Origin: Oscillospiraceae bacterium
Lineage (GTDB): Bacteria; Bacillota; Clostridia; Oscillospirales; Acutalibacteraceae
Length of the DNA stretch: 45,814 bases
Direction: 5' to 3'
Assembly: GCA_022508805.1 (NCBI GenBank)
Contig: JAFLUM010000013.1
Span: forward strand, 1 to 45,814
The position numbers were made by a program, and so were the translations under genes. This document shows positions 26,240 through 36,116 of the stretch, one piece after another (the stretch's first letter is position 1; every line of letters begins with the position of its first letter). The notes under the pieces were generated by a model. It was not told where the DNA came from and did no database searches. It saw only the letters and a list, made by a program, of their open reading frames with translations.

Positions 26240-27190
26240 ATGATAGGAATTGAGAAGCCCGGCATTGAAGCACTTGATTTATCTGCCGACGGAACCTATG
26301 GCAAATTTGTAGTAGAACCTCTTGAGAGAGGCTACGGCACCACATTGGGCAACAGCCTTCGCCGTGTACTTTTGTCATCGCTTCCGGGCTATGCCATTAC
26401 ATCGGTAAAAATCGACGGTGTTCTTCACGAATTCTCAACCATTGACGGGGTGAAAGAGGATGTTACGGAGATCGTTCTGAATTTAAAGGGAGTAATTCTT
26501 AAAATTCACGGCGACGGTCCCAAAACGGTTTATATTGACGCAAGCGGCAAAGGCGATGTTACCGCGGGCGATATTAAGGCTGATTCGGACGTTGAAATTC
26601 TGAATCCCGAGCATGTTATCGCTACTCTTGAAGAGGGCGGAGAGCTTAAAATGGAGCTCACCTGCGACAGAGGCAGGGGTTATGTTTCGGCTGAAAGAAA
26701 TAAGCAGCTTATGCAGCCCGTTATCGGCGTGATCGCGATAGATTCAATTTACACACCCGTATTAAAGGTTAATTATACGGTTGAAAATACCCGTGTTGGT
26801 CAGATCACCGACTACGACAAGCTCTCGCTTGAGGCTTGGACAGACGGTACAATTTCAGCGCAGGAGGCCGTTTCTCTCGGCGCAAAGATCCTTACGGACC
26901 ACCTTAACCTTTTTGTTGACCTTTCCGACGAGGCAAGGGAAACCGAGACCATGATCGTCAAGAATGACGATTCAAAGGGCAAGCTCCTTGAAATGACTAT
27001 TGAAGAGCTTGATCTTTCCGTCCGTTCGTTCAACTGCTTAAAGCGCGCGGGCATCAACACGGTCGAGGATTTGACAAACAGGTCGGAGGAGGATATGATG
27101 AGAGTCCGCAATCTCGGCAGAAAATCTCTGGACGAGGTCGTTGCAAAGCTCGAATCTCTCAACTTCTCCCTGCGTAAGGATGACGAATAA
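26240..27190 (+). CDS. rpoA: RNA polymerase alpha subunit
   Basis: A 316-residue subunit that dimerises to start polymerase assembly. The N-terminal domain shows [53 protein letters not shown]; the C-terminal domain (about 245-316) shows the DNA/activator contact region [21 protein letters not shown] and [19 protein letters not shown] precedes the ATG. Confidence 0.98.
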   Translation: MIGIEKPGIEALDLSADGTYGKFVVEPLERGYGTTLGNSLRRVLLSSLPGYAITSVKIDGVLHEFSTIDGVKEDVTEIVLNLKGVILKIHGDGPKTVYIDASGKGDVTAGDIKADSDVEILNPEHVIATLEEGGELKMELTCDRGRGYVSAERNKQLMQPVIGVIAIDSIYTPVLKVNYTVENTRVGQITDYDKLSLEAWTDGTISAQEAVSLGAKILTDHLNLFVDLSDEARETETMIVKNDDSKGKLLEMTIEELDLSVRSFNCLKRAGINTVEDLTNRSEEDMMRVRNLGRKSLDEVVAKLESLNFSLRKDDE

Positions 27191-27207
27191 TAAAGGAGTG
27201 ATTTTGA

Positions 27208-27549
27208 ATGCCAGGAACAAGAAAACTCGGCAGAACAAGCGATCACCGCAAGGCTATGCTCAGAGGTATGGTAACGTATCTTATAGAGAACGGTCAAATT
27301 GAAACAACGGTAACAAGAGCCAAGGAAGTCAGATCAATGGCTGAAAAGCTCATTACCATTGGTAAGGATAATACGCTTCACTCAAAGAGACAGGTTTTCT
27401 CATATATCACGAAGGAAGCTGTCGCAAAGAAATTGATTGAGGAGGTAGCCCCCAAGTATGCTGATAAAAACGGCGGCTACACCCGTATTATCAAGACCGG
27501 CCCCAGAAGAGGCGATGCTGCTGAAATGTGCATCATCGAGCTTGTCTGA
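27208..27549 (+). CDS. rplQ: 50S ribosomal protein L17
   Basis: A 113-residue protein near the tunnel exit and last gene of the superoperon. It has [40 protein letters not shown], and the ending [31 protein letters not shown] precedes the ATG. A terminator follows 50 bases on. Confidence 0.97.
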   Translation: MPGTRKLGRTSDHRKAMLRGMVTYLIENGQIETTVTRAKEVRSMAEKLITIGKDNTLHSKRQVFSYITKEAVAKKLIEEVAPKYADKNGGYTRIIKTGPRRGDAAEMCIIELV

Positions 27550-27599
27550 GAAGTGCGGTAGCAATTCATACCGATAAAATTTACATCTAAAATAAAGAA

Positions 27600-27635
27600 A
27601 GCCAAAAGTCATCTATCCTTGACTTTTGGCTTTTT
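27600..27635. terminator. Bidirectional terminator after rplQ
   Basis: AGCCAAAAGTC (27600-27610) pairs with GACTTTTGGCT (27621-27631), with five T on the plus side and TTTCTTTATTTT on the minus side. It ends the ribosomal superoperon and the converging hydrolase transcript. Confidence 0.9.
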
Positions 27636-27666
27636 ATCATATGTGAAACAAATAACTTAAAAAATC

Positions 27667-28575
27667 TTAAACCGTTTTTTCCGGTACGTTCCCTTTAAAA
27701 AATTCGGCGATTTCTGTGTTGGCTTGCTCAGCAGGGTCGGTATAGGGGTCGATCACGCTGAAAACGTGCGGCAAAGGTTTTCCGTTTACCTTATCATTAA
27801 AATCGTGCAGGCGATGGTCGACTCCGCGGGATTTAAGTGCCTCGGCAAGAATATACGACTGTTTTCTTAACATATCACCCGTTGATGTGAGTATATATAC
27901 GGGCGGAAATGCGGCCGAGACATAATTGTTTATATCCATATATTTATAAAACGGATTGCTTTTCGGTTTGTTTCCTAAAAGCAGCGGCAGATTTGCATTC
28001 ATAATGACATTTCTACCCGAAAGCTCAATAGCAGGCGAAATCGCCGCCACCGCGGAAAAGTTTATCTCGTTAGATTTAACACCGAATTCTTTTTGTAAGG
28101 ACTCGTCTGCATTGACAGCGGTGCTAACACAGGCAAAATGACCGCCTGCCGAGTCCCCCGCAAGAAAGATACTGTCAGTATCAGCAGGGTAATCTTTAAG
28201 ATTGTCAGAGAGCCACTTAAATGCCGCAAAAATATCCCGTATTTGGTCGTCAAACATCACATTTCCTGCTAATCGGTAATTGATAGATGCCACAAGAAAG
28301 CCCTTTTCGGCGAGTTTAAGACAAAAATTCTTATTTATCTCCTTATAGCCGTACATCCAGCCGCCGCCGTGAATATCAATTATCACAGGCAGGGGTGTGC
28401 TTGTTCCCTCGGGATAATAAATATCAAGCAAATGCTCTCTTTTGTTGTCATCAATATACGGAATGTCAAGAATTTGCTCAATTCCCGGCGTAGGAATCTG
28501 TGATGCGATGCGCTTTTCGTCGGATTTTTCCACGTTTTTCCAAAACATATCCAGCATAGGTTTTAAAACGTACAT
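27667..28575 (-). CDS. Alpha/beta hydrolase (HSL-type esterase)
   Basis: A 302-residue cytoplasmic protein. It has HGGGWMYG (near 69-76), the oxyanion-hole motif of the hormone-sensitive-lipase family, and GDSAGG with nucleophile S142; an Asp and a His near the C terminus (PHVFSVID) would complete the triad. The substrate is probably a small ester or acetylated sugar; this is a guess. AAAGGAGG precedes the ATG at 28575. It is the last gene of the minus-strand run from rny. Confidence 0.85.
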   Translation of the reverse strand: MYVLKPMLDMFWKNVEKSDEKRIASQIPTPGIEQILDIPYIDDNKREHLLDIYYPEGTSTPLPVIIDIHGGGWMYGYKEINKNFCLKLAEKGFLVASINYRLAGNVMFDDQIRDIFAAFKWLSDNLKDYPADTDSIFLAGDSAGGHFACVSTAVNADESLQKEFGVKSNEINFSAVAAISPAIELSGRNVIMNANLPLLLGNKPKSNPFYKYMDINNYVSAAFPPVYILTSTGDMLRKQSYILAEALKSRGVDHRLHDFNDKVNGKPLPHVFSVIDPYTDPAEQANTEIAEFFKGNVPEKTV

Positions 28576-28588
28576 TTTTTATCCTCCT

Positions 28589-29272
28589 TTAGGGATGCGG
28601 TTCGCCCTTACGATACGCCTCCATAATATCACGGAAAACCTCCCCATTTGACGGCGGAGTCCACGTGATAGCGTCTGCTCCTGCGGAAATGGTTGCTCTA
28701 ACAGTCTCCTCGGTGGGTCCGCCTGTCGCCATTATGGGCACGTCAGGGAAATCTTCGCGAATTTTTCTGACAAGCTCGGGCGTTCTTGCCGCCGCTGAGA
28801 CGTTGAATATCTGTGCTCCCGCCTCAAGTCTTGCCGCTATGTCATCGTCGTCTTTGACAACGGTCACCACTATGGGAAGATCGATGATTTTTTTAAGCTC
28901 GCGAATAGTATCGTTGGACGTGGGAGCATTGACAACAACACCTGTGGCGCCTTGATACTCGGCGTGTCGGGCAAGGTTTATCACTCTTTCACCCTTGGTC
29001 AGTCCGCCGCCCACACCTGCGAATACGGGACAGTCTGCCGCCATCATCACAGCCTGAGTTATAACCGGCTGGGGCGTGAACGGATAGACAGCTATGACCG
29101 CATCGGCGTTGCAGTTGCGTATAATGCTGACATCCGTTGAAAATACGATGGATTTTATGCGCCTGCCGAATATTTTTATCCCTTTGCTCTCATAAATAGC
29201 CTCGGGAACGTTTATGCGGAAATCCCGCAGATAGCCTTTGACTTCGTTCATTGTAGTTTCTCCCTTTTCCAT
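28589..29272 (-). CDS. TIM-barrel protein, probable phosphate-binding fold, function unknown
   Basis: About 227 residues with alternating strands and helices of a beta/alpha barrel. Strand-end motifs include AVIAVYPFTPQP, PVFAGVGGG, GATGVVVNAPTS, IVVTVVKDDDD, AQIFNVSAA, PIMATGGPTEE and ADAITWTPP; the GG turn near the seventh strand looks like a phosphate-binding loop of the ThiE/TrpA type. The start is unsure: ATG 29272 has AGAGGAG upstream, ATG 29251 (MNEVKGY) has GGGAG. Reaction unknown. Confidence 0.7.
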   Translation of the reverse strand: MEKGETTMNEVKGYLRDFRINVPEAIYESKGIKIFGRRIKSIVFSTDVSIIRNCNADAVIAVYPFTPQPVITQAVMMAADCPVFAGVGGGLTKGERVINLARHAEYQGATGVVVNAPTSNDTIRELKKIIDLPIVVTVVKDDDDIAARLEAGAQIFNVSAAARTPELVRKIREDFPDVPIMATGGPTEETVRATISAGADAITWTPPSNGEVFRDIMEAYRKGEPHP

Positions 29273-29305
29273 AATATTTTTCTCCTCTAACCCCATTTTT
29301 GCTTT

Positions 29306-31360
29306 CTATATTGTATTTGCCGTGTTTTCTGCTTGCAGATTGTGCAGCATTTTGCCAACCTGTTTTTTTATTCCTTTGTGTTCAGGTCGCTGTAAAAGTC
29401 GGTCGGTGAGAGTCAGCTCTTTAGCCAGCTCCTGCGTTTGCATCAGTATTTTTGTGTCCGTCATTATGTCCGCTATGCGGAATTTCGGCAGTCCGTGCTG
29501 TCGTGTTCCGAAAAAGTCGCCGGGTCCGCGCAGCTTTAAGTCCTCATCGGCAATTTTAAAGCCGTCCGTTGTGGAGCACATAATGTTCATACGTGCGCGG
29601 CTCTCGTCGCCCTGTGCATCGGTCACCAAAATACAAGAGGATTTTGCCTTCCCTCTGCCCACTCTTCCGCGAAGTTGATGTAGCTGTGAAAGACCGAAGC
29701 GCTCGGCGTTTTCGACCACCATTATGACGGCGTTGGGAACGTCCACACCCACTTCAATAACCACGGTCGAGATAAGCAACTGCGTTTCGCCGTTTTTAAA
29801 GCGGGTCATTACCTCGTCCTTTTGCTTTGATGTCATTTTTCCGTGAATAAGGTCAAGACGGTAGTCCTTAAATGCGGTTGTACTCGCTTTTTTATAATAT
29901 TCCTCTGCCGACAGCACGCCCGTAACGGCATCGCTTTCCTCGACCAAGGGGCACACGATATACGCCTGATACCCCATATCAAGGTGTTTTTTTATATAGT
30001 CAAACATAGCGGCACGTTTTTTTGATGTGACCGAATACGTGTCGATTTTCTGCCTGCCCGGCGGAAGCTCGTCCAGTATAGATACATTTAAGTCACCGAA
30101 CAGTATCAGCGCCAAGGTGCGCGGTATGGGCGTTGCCGACATAACGTAAACGTGGGGATTTTTGCCCTTTGAGCAAAGTCCCGTGCGTTGTTTTACGCCG
30201 AAACGGTGCTGCTCGTCCGTTATGACAAGTCCTAACTGTGCAAATTCCACATCCTCCTGTATCAGCGCGTGCGTGCCGATGATCAAATCAATTTCGCCGT
30301 TTTTAAGCTCTTCTTTAATTCTGCGTTTTTCCGCAGATTTTGTACTGCCTGTCAGCAGCTCACAGCGAATACCCGTATTCTTGAAAAGTCCCGAAAAGGT
30401 TTCAAAATGCTGAACGGCAAGAACCTCGGTGGGAGCCATCAGCGCCGATTGCATACCGTTTTTTGCCGCAGAATAGACAAGTGTTGCCGCAACCGCCGTT
30501 TTTCCGCTGCCCACGTCACCCTGTAAAAGACGGTTCATCTGCTTGCCGCTTTGCATATCGGAAATCGCCTCCGCTGCCGCCCTTTTCTGTGCATTGGTCG
30601 GCATAAAGGGGAGAAGTGAGAAAAAATCCTCTGTATAATCCTTTTTCACCGTGTTTTCCGTATAAGATGCGGTATTTTTGCTTTTAAGCGACAACAGACT
30701 GAGCTGTAAAATAAAAAGCTCGTCAAAAATCAGTCTGTCCCGTGATCTCTGTAGCTGTTCTTCGTTATCAGGAAAATGAATATCACGAATAGCACGGTCA
30801 AGGCTCACCAAATCAAATTTTTCAAGTATATAATCGGGCAGATATTCGGGGATAACATCTATGGACTCCAGCGCGGTTTTGACCGCCGACTGAATCATTC
30901 TCGACGTTATTTTTTTGTTCTGCGGGTAAATAGGGCGTATTTCCGTACTTTCTGCCGCCTTGACGAACATAGGGGCAATCATTTCACGGGCAGAGTATTT
31001 GCCGATATTTATTTTTCCGTAAAAAAGATATTCTTCGTTTTGCTTAAGCATTGACGAAATATACTTGTTGTTAAAAAATACCACGTTGACCGCGTCGTCA
31101 CCGTCAGTCACGGTTCCTCTGCCAATGAGCCTGCCGCCGCTGATACGCTCGTTTTTAGGTGAAATCAGTACGGTCGCTTTTATGCACACATTCTCCCCGA
31201 TAGGGCAGTGGGCGATGGGTAGTATTTTGCTCCAATCCTCATACGCTCTGGGATAAAATCTTAAAAGTTCGCCGACTGTGGACACGCCGAGAGAGCGAAA
31301 ACCCAAACCGCGGGCATCGCCGACTCCCTTAATATTTCTAATGTCCTCGGAAAATTTCAT
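29306..31360 (-). CDS. recG: ATP-dependent DNA helicase RecG
   Basis: A 684-residue motor that remodels stalled forks and Holliday junctions. Domains: an N-terminal wedge/OB region (about 1-230), helicase domain 1 with GDVGSGKT (Walker A), DEQHRFG (motif II) and SATPIPRT (motif III), domain 2 with QLLISTVVIEVGVDVPNA and QLRGRVGRG (motifs V-VI), and the C-terminal RecG end. The ATG at 31360 is preferred; a GTG at 31369 overlaps the upstream stop but lacks a binding site. Confidence 0.96.
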   Translation of the reverse strand: MKFSEDIRNIKGVGDARGLGFRSLGVSTVGELLRFYPRAYEDWSKILPIAHCPIGENVCIKATVLISPKNERISGGRLIGRGTVTDGDDAVNVVFFNNKYISSMLKQNEEYLFYGKINIGKYSAREMIAPMFVKAAESTEIRPIYPQNKKITSRMIQSAVKTALESIDVIPEYLPDYILEKFDLVSLDRAIRDIHFPDNEEQLQRSRDRLIFDELFILQLSLLSLKSKNTASYTENTVKKDYTEDFFSLLPFMPTNAQKRAAAEAISDMQSGKQMNRLLQGDVGSGKTAVAATLVYSAAKNGMQSALMAPTEVLAVQHFETFSGLFKNTGIRCELLTGSTKSAEKRRIKEELKNGEIDLIIGTHALIQEDVEFAQLGLVITDEQHRFGVKQRTGLCSKGKNPHVYVMSATPIPRTLALILFGDLNVSILDELPPGRQKIDTYSVTSKKRAAMFDYIKKHLDMGYQAYIVCPLVEESDAVTGVLSAEEYYKKASTTAFKDYRLDLIHGKMTSKQKDEVMTRFKNGETQLLISTVVIEVGVDVPNAVIMVVENAERFGLSQLHQLRGRVGRGKAKSSCILVTDAQGDESRARMNIMCSTTDGFKIADEDLKLRGPGDFFGTRQHGLPKFRIADIMTDTKILMQTQELAKELTLTDRLLQRPEHKGIKKQVGKMLHNLQAENTANTI

Positions 31361-31368
31361 TTTTCTCA

Positions 31369-32862
31369 CTAAAAATTATAATACAAATTATACGGCAACC
31401 TTGTCGAATCAATGGAAACGTCGGCAGAGTACACAACGTATCCCTTTCTGAAGCAAACAGGAACGAAGGGGTAATACTCCGCAAAAATTGCATAGTATTC
31501 CTCCGCCGAGATTTCTCCCGCTCTGTAACGGAAATACTCTGTTGCCGCACGCTCGGTCTTGTCAATTCCCTCGCTTAACTCTGTACCGTCCGTAAAAAAC
31601 CGCGATATATCCATTGAGCCGTCAAGCTTGACTTCGCCCAAATACATATCGTAATTGCCTGCCGCTATGCGCTGACTGTAATCTTCAAACTTAAGCGGCT
31701 GAACGGTTATCAAAAAGCCCACTTGTGAGAGGGCATCTGCAATATTATATGCCGCAGCAAGCCTGTAGCGGTTGTCACCGTTCACGATAAGGTTTAATGA
31801 AAGCGTGTACGCACCGTTGGTTTTTGCTCTGCCCGAATATCGGGTGTATCCGCATTGGTCGATTATCTTATTGGCAAGTGCTTTGTCCCCCGATGCAGCA
31901 ACAAAATTCAGCTCTTTTGCCGCAGAAAGTTCGGGATTTAGCGGCAGTTTAGCCGCCTGCGCGTGGCCTTGATATGACGACAGGACAATATCCTCGCTGT
32001 CTATCGCCGCCGCGATGGCACTGCGTACATATCGGCTCAACGCCCCGTTTGCGCTGTTAAGCCCAATATACACCATATTGTTGAGCAGAATATCCTCAGT
32101 CTTGCCTGTAGTGCCTACATAATTACAGTCGGAAAGATCACTGAAAAACACGTCTGAAAGCCCTATTTTAAAGGAGTTTTCCACGCTCTCACGAATATCG
32201 GTTTTGCATAGCTCGATGGTTTTAGAGTCGTTCGCCGTATTTATAAGGGTATTTTCAAGAAAATAGTAAGCACCGCTGCCTGTGGGAACTGCCTCGGGCA
32301 AATCAGCCGTGCCCTCTTTGACAATGGGGAAGGTCAGCTTGCCTGCCGCAAGAGCATCGGAGTATTCAAGGGTAAAATCCACCGCATACGCGGATCTTGC
32401 CGCCGCTGATGCAACACCCGCAAGGTATCCGCCGTAAAGATAAGACGCTTTTGCAAGGTTAAAGGAATACACCACGTCATAGGCGTTTATGGGCGAAGAA
32501 CCGTGGCATTCTGCGTTGCTTTTTACGGTTACCGTCGCCGTAGTTCCGTTCACTGAAATACTTTCGGCAATCACGGGAACAGGCTCATAAGCACTGTTCG
32601 GCTCATAAAGGGGCTCAAAAAGGAGAGCGGCTATAAACATATTTTCATAGCTCTTCATAAAATACGGATTAAGCCCGTCGGTATCGTTATATGGCAGGGA
32701 TATTTTTCCGCCCTGAGCCGTTTCGGTGTTTACAGGCTGTGAGATATTCTCCGTCGGTGGCTCGGCAGTGGTTTCTTCTTCCGAAGCAACATTTCTGTTG
32801 CAGGCAGAAAGTAATATTATAACGCAAAGTATCGGTGAAAGGATTTTAATTAACTTGTTCAT
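31369..32862 (-). CDS. Peptide-type ABC transporter substrate-binding lipoprotein
   Basis: A 497-residue extracellular lipoprotein. The signal peptide ends in a lipobox LLSAC (Cys21), followed by an acidic Thr/Glu linker. The rest fits the family 5 (OppA/DppA) binding proteins: LPYNDTDGLNPYFMKSYENMFIAALLFEPLY near the start and a late lobe with ALSQVGFLITVQPLKFEDYSQRIAAGNYDMYLGEV. No permease or ATPase gene is nearby, which is unusual. It starts four bases after ymdB. Confidence 0.88.
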   Translation of the reverse strand: MNKLIKILSPILCVIILLSACNRNVASEEETTAEPPTENISQPVNTETAQGGKISLPYNDTDGLNPYFMKSYENMFIAALLFEPLYEPNSAYEPVPVIAESISVNGTTATVTVKSNAECHGSSPINAYDVVYSFNLAKASYLYGGYLAGVASAAARSAYAVDFTLEYSDALAAGKLTFPIVKEGTADLPEAVPTGSGAYYFLENTLINTANDSKTIELCKTDIRESVENSFKIGLSDVFFSDLSDCNYVGTTGKTEDILLNNMVYIGLNSANGALSRYVRSAIAAAIDSEDIVLSSYQGHAQAAKLPLNPELSAAKELNFVAASGDKALANKIIDQCGYTRYSGRAKTNGAYTLSLNLIVNGDNRYRLAAAYNIADALSQVGFLITVQPLKFEDYSQRIAAGNYDMYLGEVKLDGSMDISRFFTDGTELSEGIDKTERAATEYFRYRAGEISAEEYYAIFAEYYPFVPVCFRKGYVVYSADVSIDSTRLPYNLYYNF

Positions 32863-32866
32863 TCTC

Positions 32867-33652
32867 CTACCTCACCGTCACAGCCTCAGCCGCCGTCGTT
32901 CTGCCTGTATCACGGTCTACGGTGAATACACAGCCCTGCATAAAAGCAGGCGTGGTCGCCGTCTCGAACTTGGTGGTGAAGCCTTTTCTGAATTTTTCGA
33001 TTATTATTTCTTTTTTTATGCCCAGCACCGATTCCTCGGGTCCTGTCATACCGAGATCAGTAATATATCCTGTTCCGCCCGACATAATTCCTGCATCGGA
33101 CGTTTGAATATGTGTGTGAGTACCGAAAACGGCGGTAACTTTGCCGTCAAGGAAATATCCCAACGCTTTTTTTTCGGAAGTGGACTCGGCGTGGAAATCC
33201 ACTAATATTATTTTTGTTTCACGCGAGAGAGTTTCTATAACTTTTTCGGCTGTCTCAAACGGGTCAAGAAAGCCGTCAAGCCAGACCCTTCCCATAAGGT
33301 TGATAACGCCCACCTTGTAAGCGCCTCTGTCGATTATTCCGAAGCCTCTGCCCCATACTCCGTCGCCGTAGTTGGCAGGACGGATAACGCTTTCGGTGCG
33401 GTCAAGATACTCATATATTTCACGCCTTTTAAGCGAGTGATTGCCTCCGGTGATAAAATCGACTCCGCTTGTGAAAAGATGCTCGCAGGAATAGGGGAGC
33501 ATACCGTTACCCTCAGCGGAATTTTCGCCGTTGACTATGCAAATATCTATGCCGTTTGCTTTTTTAAAATCGGGAAGGAGCTTTCGGACAGCTTCGCATC
33601 CGTTTAAGCCGACTACGTCACCGACGCATAAAATCTTTATTTCACGGGACAT
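32867..33652 (-). CDS. ymdB: YmdB-type metallophosphoesterase (2',3'-cyclic nucleotide phosphodiesterase)
   Basis: A 261-residue protein of the TIGR00282 family. Motifs in order: CVGDVVG, NGENSAEGNG, GGNHSLKRREIY, DFHAESTSEK and FGTHTHIQTSD, all metal ligands. In Bacillus subtilis ymdB follows rny (ymdA) and affects biofilm and motility gene choice. Here too it lies directly downstream of rny, after a hairpin. Confidence 0.92.
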   Translation of the reverse strand: MSREIKILCVGDVVGLNGCEAVRKLLPDFKKANGIDICIVNGENSAEGNGMLPYSCEHLFTSGVDFITGGNHSLKRREIYEYLDRTESVIRPANYGDGVWGRGFGIIDRGAYKVGVINLMGRVWLDGFLDPFETAEKVIETLSRETKIILVDFHAESTSEKKALGYFLDGKVTAVFGTHTHIQTSDAGIMSGGTGYITDLGMTGPEESVLGIKKEIIIEKFRKGFTTKFETATTPAFMQGCVFTVDRDTGRTTAAEAVTVR

Positions 33653-33715
33653 TAAAACACCACTTCTAACCTTAGGGTCGAAAGTTTAACCCTAAATAAC
33701 CGCTAATTAAATTTT

Positions 33716-33752
33716 GCCCCGATGCCATTTTTGGACGAAACAGCGTCGGGGC
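33716..33752 (-). terminator. Hairpin between rny and ymdB
   Basis: GCCCCGATGC (33716-33725) pairs with GCGTCGGGGC (33743-33752), one pair being G-U. On the minus strand CAAAATTTAAT follows, a weak U tract, so readthrough into ymdB is likely and rny could be made in excess. Confidence 0.55.
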
Positions 33753-33767
33753 AATAGTTTATTGTTT

Positions 33768-35324
33768 TTATTTTGCAAAGTCGATAGCGCGATTTTCTCT
33801 CACTATATTGACCTTGATCTGACCGGGATATTCAAGCTCGTCCTCGATTTTTTTGGCGACCTCTCTTGCCACAAGAACCATTTTCTCATCTGAAACGGCG
33901 TCGGGATTGACCATGATTCTGATCTCTCTGCCCGCCTGAATGGCAAAGGATTTTTCAACGCCCTCAAAGGACGAGGCGATCTCTTCAAGCTTTTCAAGAC
34001 GCTTGATATAATTCTGAACATTTTCTCTGCGAGCTCCGGGACGTGCTGCTGAGATAGCATCCGCAGCCTGTACCAGCACGGCAACAACGGTTTTTGCTTC
34101 GATCTCGCCGTGGTGAGCCGCGATGGCGTGAACAATAGCGTCGTTTTCTCTGTACTTCTTGGCTGCCTCAACGCCCAGTTCAATGTGTGAGCCCTCATAC
34201 TCACGGTCAAGCGCCTTGCCTATATCGTGAAGAAGTCCCGCACGCTTGGCGGCTTTTACGTCCGCGCCAAGCTCTGCTGCCATAAGTCCTGCCAGATACG
34301 AAACCTCAAGGGAGTGGTTAAGAACGTTCTGACCAAAACTTGTGCGGTATTTGAGCTTACCGAGCAGCTTGACAAGCTCGGGATGAACACCGTTTACGCC
34401 GGCATCAATAACTGCTCTTTCACCTGTCTGCTTGATGGTATGCTCAACCTCACGCTTGCTCTTTTCAAACATTTCCTCAATACGGGCAGGGTGAATTCTG
34501 CCATCCTGTATGAGCTTTTCAAGAGTCAGTCTTGCTACCTCACGGCGAACCGGGTCAAAGCTGGATACGGTGATAGCCTCAGGCGTGTCGTCGATTATAA
34601 GATCAACGCCCGTAATAGTCTCAAGGGTTCTGATGTTGCGTCCTTCACGGCCGATAATTCTTCCCTTCATTTCGTCTGTGGGAAGATTTACCACGGAGAC
34701 AGTCGCCTCGGATGCGTGATCCGCAGCGCAACGCTGAATTGCCGTTGAAAGTATCTCGCGGGCAAGCTCCTCGCTCTCGTCACGGGTACGCTGTTCAAAG
34801 TCGAGTATCTTAACAGCCTTTTCGTGGGTAAGAGACTCGTCAAGCTCCTGCATAAGCAGTGCCTTTGCCTGCTCTTTCGTGTAGCCGCTGACCTTTTCAA
34901 GCATTTCAAGCTGGCTTCTTTTAAGTCTGTCGACCTCAGCGAGCTGAGCCTCAGCCGCCTTTATCTTTTCGGCTAAAAGCTCCTCTTTTTTCTCCATGTT
35001 TTCGGTTTTTTTGTCCAGCGTCTCTTCTTTTTGAATAAGACGCTTTTCTTGCCTTTGAACCTCTGCCCGTCTTTCACGAAGCTCTTTATCGGCTTCGCTT
35101 CTTAACTTGTGTATTTCGTCCTTAGCTTCAAGAATAGCTTCTTTTTTCTTGCTTTCGGCAGTCTGAACCGCCTGGTTTACAATTCTTAATGCTTCTTCAT
35201 TTGCGGAGCCTATCTTAGCCTCGGCGACCCTTTTACGGTGAACACCGCCGAGAACAAATCCGAGCACTCCGAATACAACGGCAGAGGCAACGGCAATAAC
35301 TACTGTGATCCAAGTAGCGCCCAT
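33768..35324 (-). CDS. rny: Ribonuclease Y
   Basis: A 518-residue membrane-bound endoribonuclease that starts mRNA decay in Gram-positive bacteria. It has an N-terminal membrane helix (about 5-28), a long coiled coil (30-200), a KH domain with [15 protein letters not shown], and an HD domain with [10 protein letters not shown] and AHHGE. The ATG at 35324 follows AGGAGG; an earlier in-frame codon adds 12 residues without a site. Together with PNPase at 340 it supplies two main RNA-decay enzymes. Confidence 0.97.
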   Translation of the reverse strand: MGATWITVVIAVASAVVFGVLGFVLGGVHRKRVAEAKIGSANEEALRIVNQAVQTAESKKKEAILEAKDEIHKLRSEADKELRERRAEVQRQEKRLIQKEETLDKKTENMEKKEELLAEKIKAAEAQLAEVDRLKRSQLEMLEKVSGYTKEQAKALLMQELDESLTHEKAVKILDFEQRTRDESEELAREILSTAIQRCAADHASEATVSVVNLPTDEMKGRIIGREGRNIRTLETITGVDLIIDDTPEAITVSSFDPVRREVARLTLEKLIQDGRIHPARIEEMFEKSKREVEHTIKQTGERAVIDAGVNGVHPELVKLLGKLKYRTSFGQNVLNHSLEVSYLAGLMAAELGADVKAAKRAGLLHDIGKALDREYEGSHIELGVEAAKKYRENDAIVHAIAAHHGEIEAKTVVAVLVQAADAISAARPGARRENVQNYIKRLEKLEEIASSFEGVEKSFAIQAGREIRIMVNPDAVSDEKMVLVAREVAKKIEDELEYPGQIKVNIVRENRAIDFAK

Positions 35325-35495
35325 TGTCGTTCCTCCTAAAATGACGTAAACTCTGATCAAATTGATTTAAGGGGCTTTGCTCCTGCCAATTTAACCGCCG
35401 TTTACTAAAATATTTAATTTCAAAAAATATATAAAAATATGTAATGAAATTAAGTTCAAGTACGGAGAATACTTTTATCCCATACTATCCATTAT

Positions 35496-35524
35496 ATTTT
35501 AAACAAAAATAGCGAATATGTCAA
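35496..35524 (-). promoter_or_regulatory. Sigma-A promoter of rny
   Basis: On the minus strand TTGACA (35524-35519), 17 bases, TAAAAT (35501-35496). It gives a leader of about 165 bases, A+T-rich, with no clear structure. The only other sequence before the remnant at 35636 is A+T-rich spacer. Confidence 0.65.
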
Positions 35525-35635
35525 GTACTTATGTGAATTGCGCCCGCTTAGTGCCTTTTATTCATTGAAAAAGAAATGAATTTGGTATATAATAATATAA
35601 AAATACGATCACTATTCAAAACAGGTGACTTTGAA

Positions 35636-35926
35636 TGGCTGATAATAGAAATTGGCAAATTGAATTAGAAGAATATATCAGGCAGGGCAAATTATAACGA
35701 TGTTAAAAACGGTATAACCGCTACGACAGAATTCCCTTGAACAGTTTTTTGAAAACTTGTTGGGGTCAAGCAAAATGAATTGAAAAACAGATATTTGCAC
35801 ATCGATTTTCAAAGTGACATTCAAAGTGACAAAAGTGCAGCTTTAAAGTGTAAAGATGTTACTATTGAAAGAGTAAACGGCAGACGCAACGGTAAATGGA
35901 ATATATTAGTTGATTCAGAATCATAG
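35636..35926 (+). pseudogene. Frameshifted remnant of an unknown gene
   Basis: A start ATG opens MADNRNWQIELEEYIRQGKL and then hits TAA. Coding-like sequence goes on in other frames: ...NDVKNGITATTEFP, then LEQFFENLLGSSKMN one frame over, then a 49-codon stretch ending DVTIERVNGRRNGKWNILVDSES before TAG at 35924. The pattern means several frameshifts and probably deletions. The first peptide is reminiscent of the N terminus of some Fic-family proteins, but this is only an impression. A 12-base tandem duplication (CAAAGTGACATT-like) lies near 35810-35830. Confidence 0.5.
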
Positions 35927-35952
35927 TCGAGGGTAGCCGATTTAGTTGCCTA

Positions 35953-35976
35953 AGCCGAGGGTGTATGTCCTCGGCT
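35953..35976 (+). terminator. Hairpin after the gene remnant
   Basis: AGCCGAGG (35953-35960) and CCTCGGCT (35969-35976) pair, followed by TTGCTGC. It is a weak terminator, probably left over from the decayed gene. Confidence 0.45.
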
Positions 35977-36024
35977 TTGCTGCATTTACTGCAAATTTTT
36001 ATATTTAATTTTTCATTACGGGTA

Positions 36025-36053
36025 TTGTATAAATTTTCTTGTTTTGATATACT
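36025..36053 (+). promoter_or_regulatory. Sigma-A promoter of the mre operon
   Basis: TTGTAT (36025-36030), 17 bases, TATACT (36048-36053), about 64 bases before the mreB start. Confidence 0.65.
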
Positions 36054-36116
36054 AAAATAGTACATTTATGATTTTTAAAATGAGTTCGTATAAATATTTT
36101 GACAGGAGATGTAACA

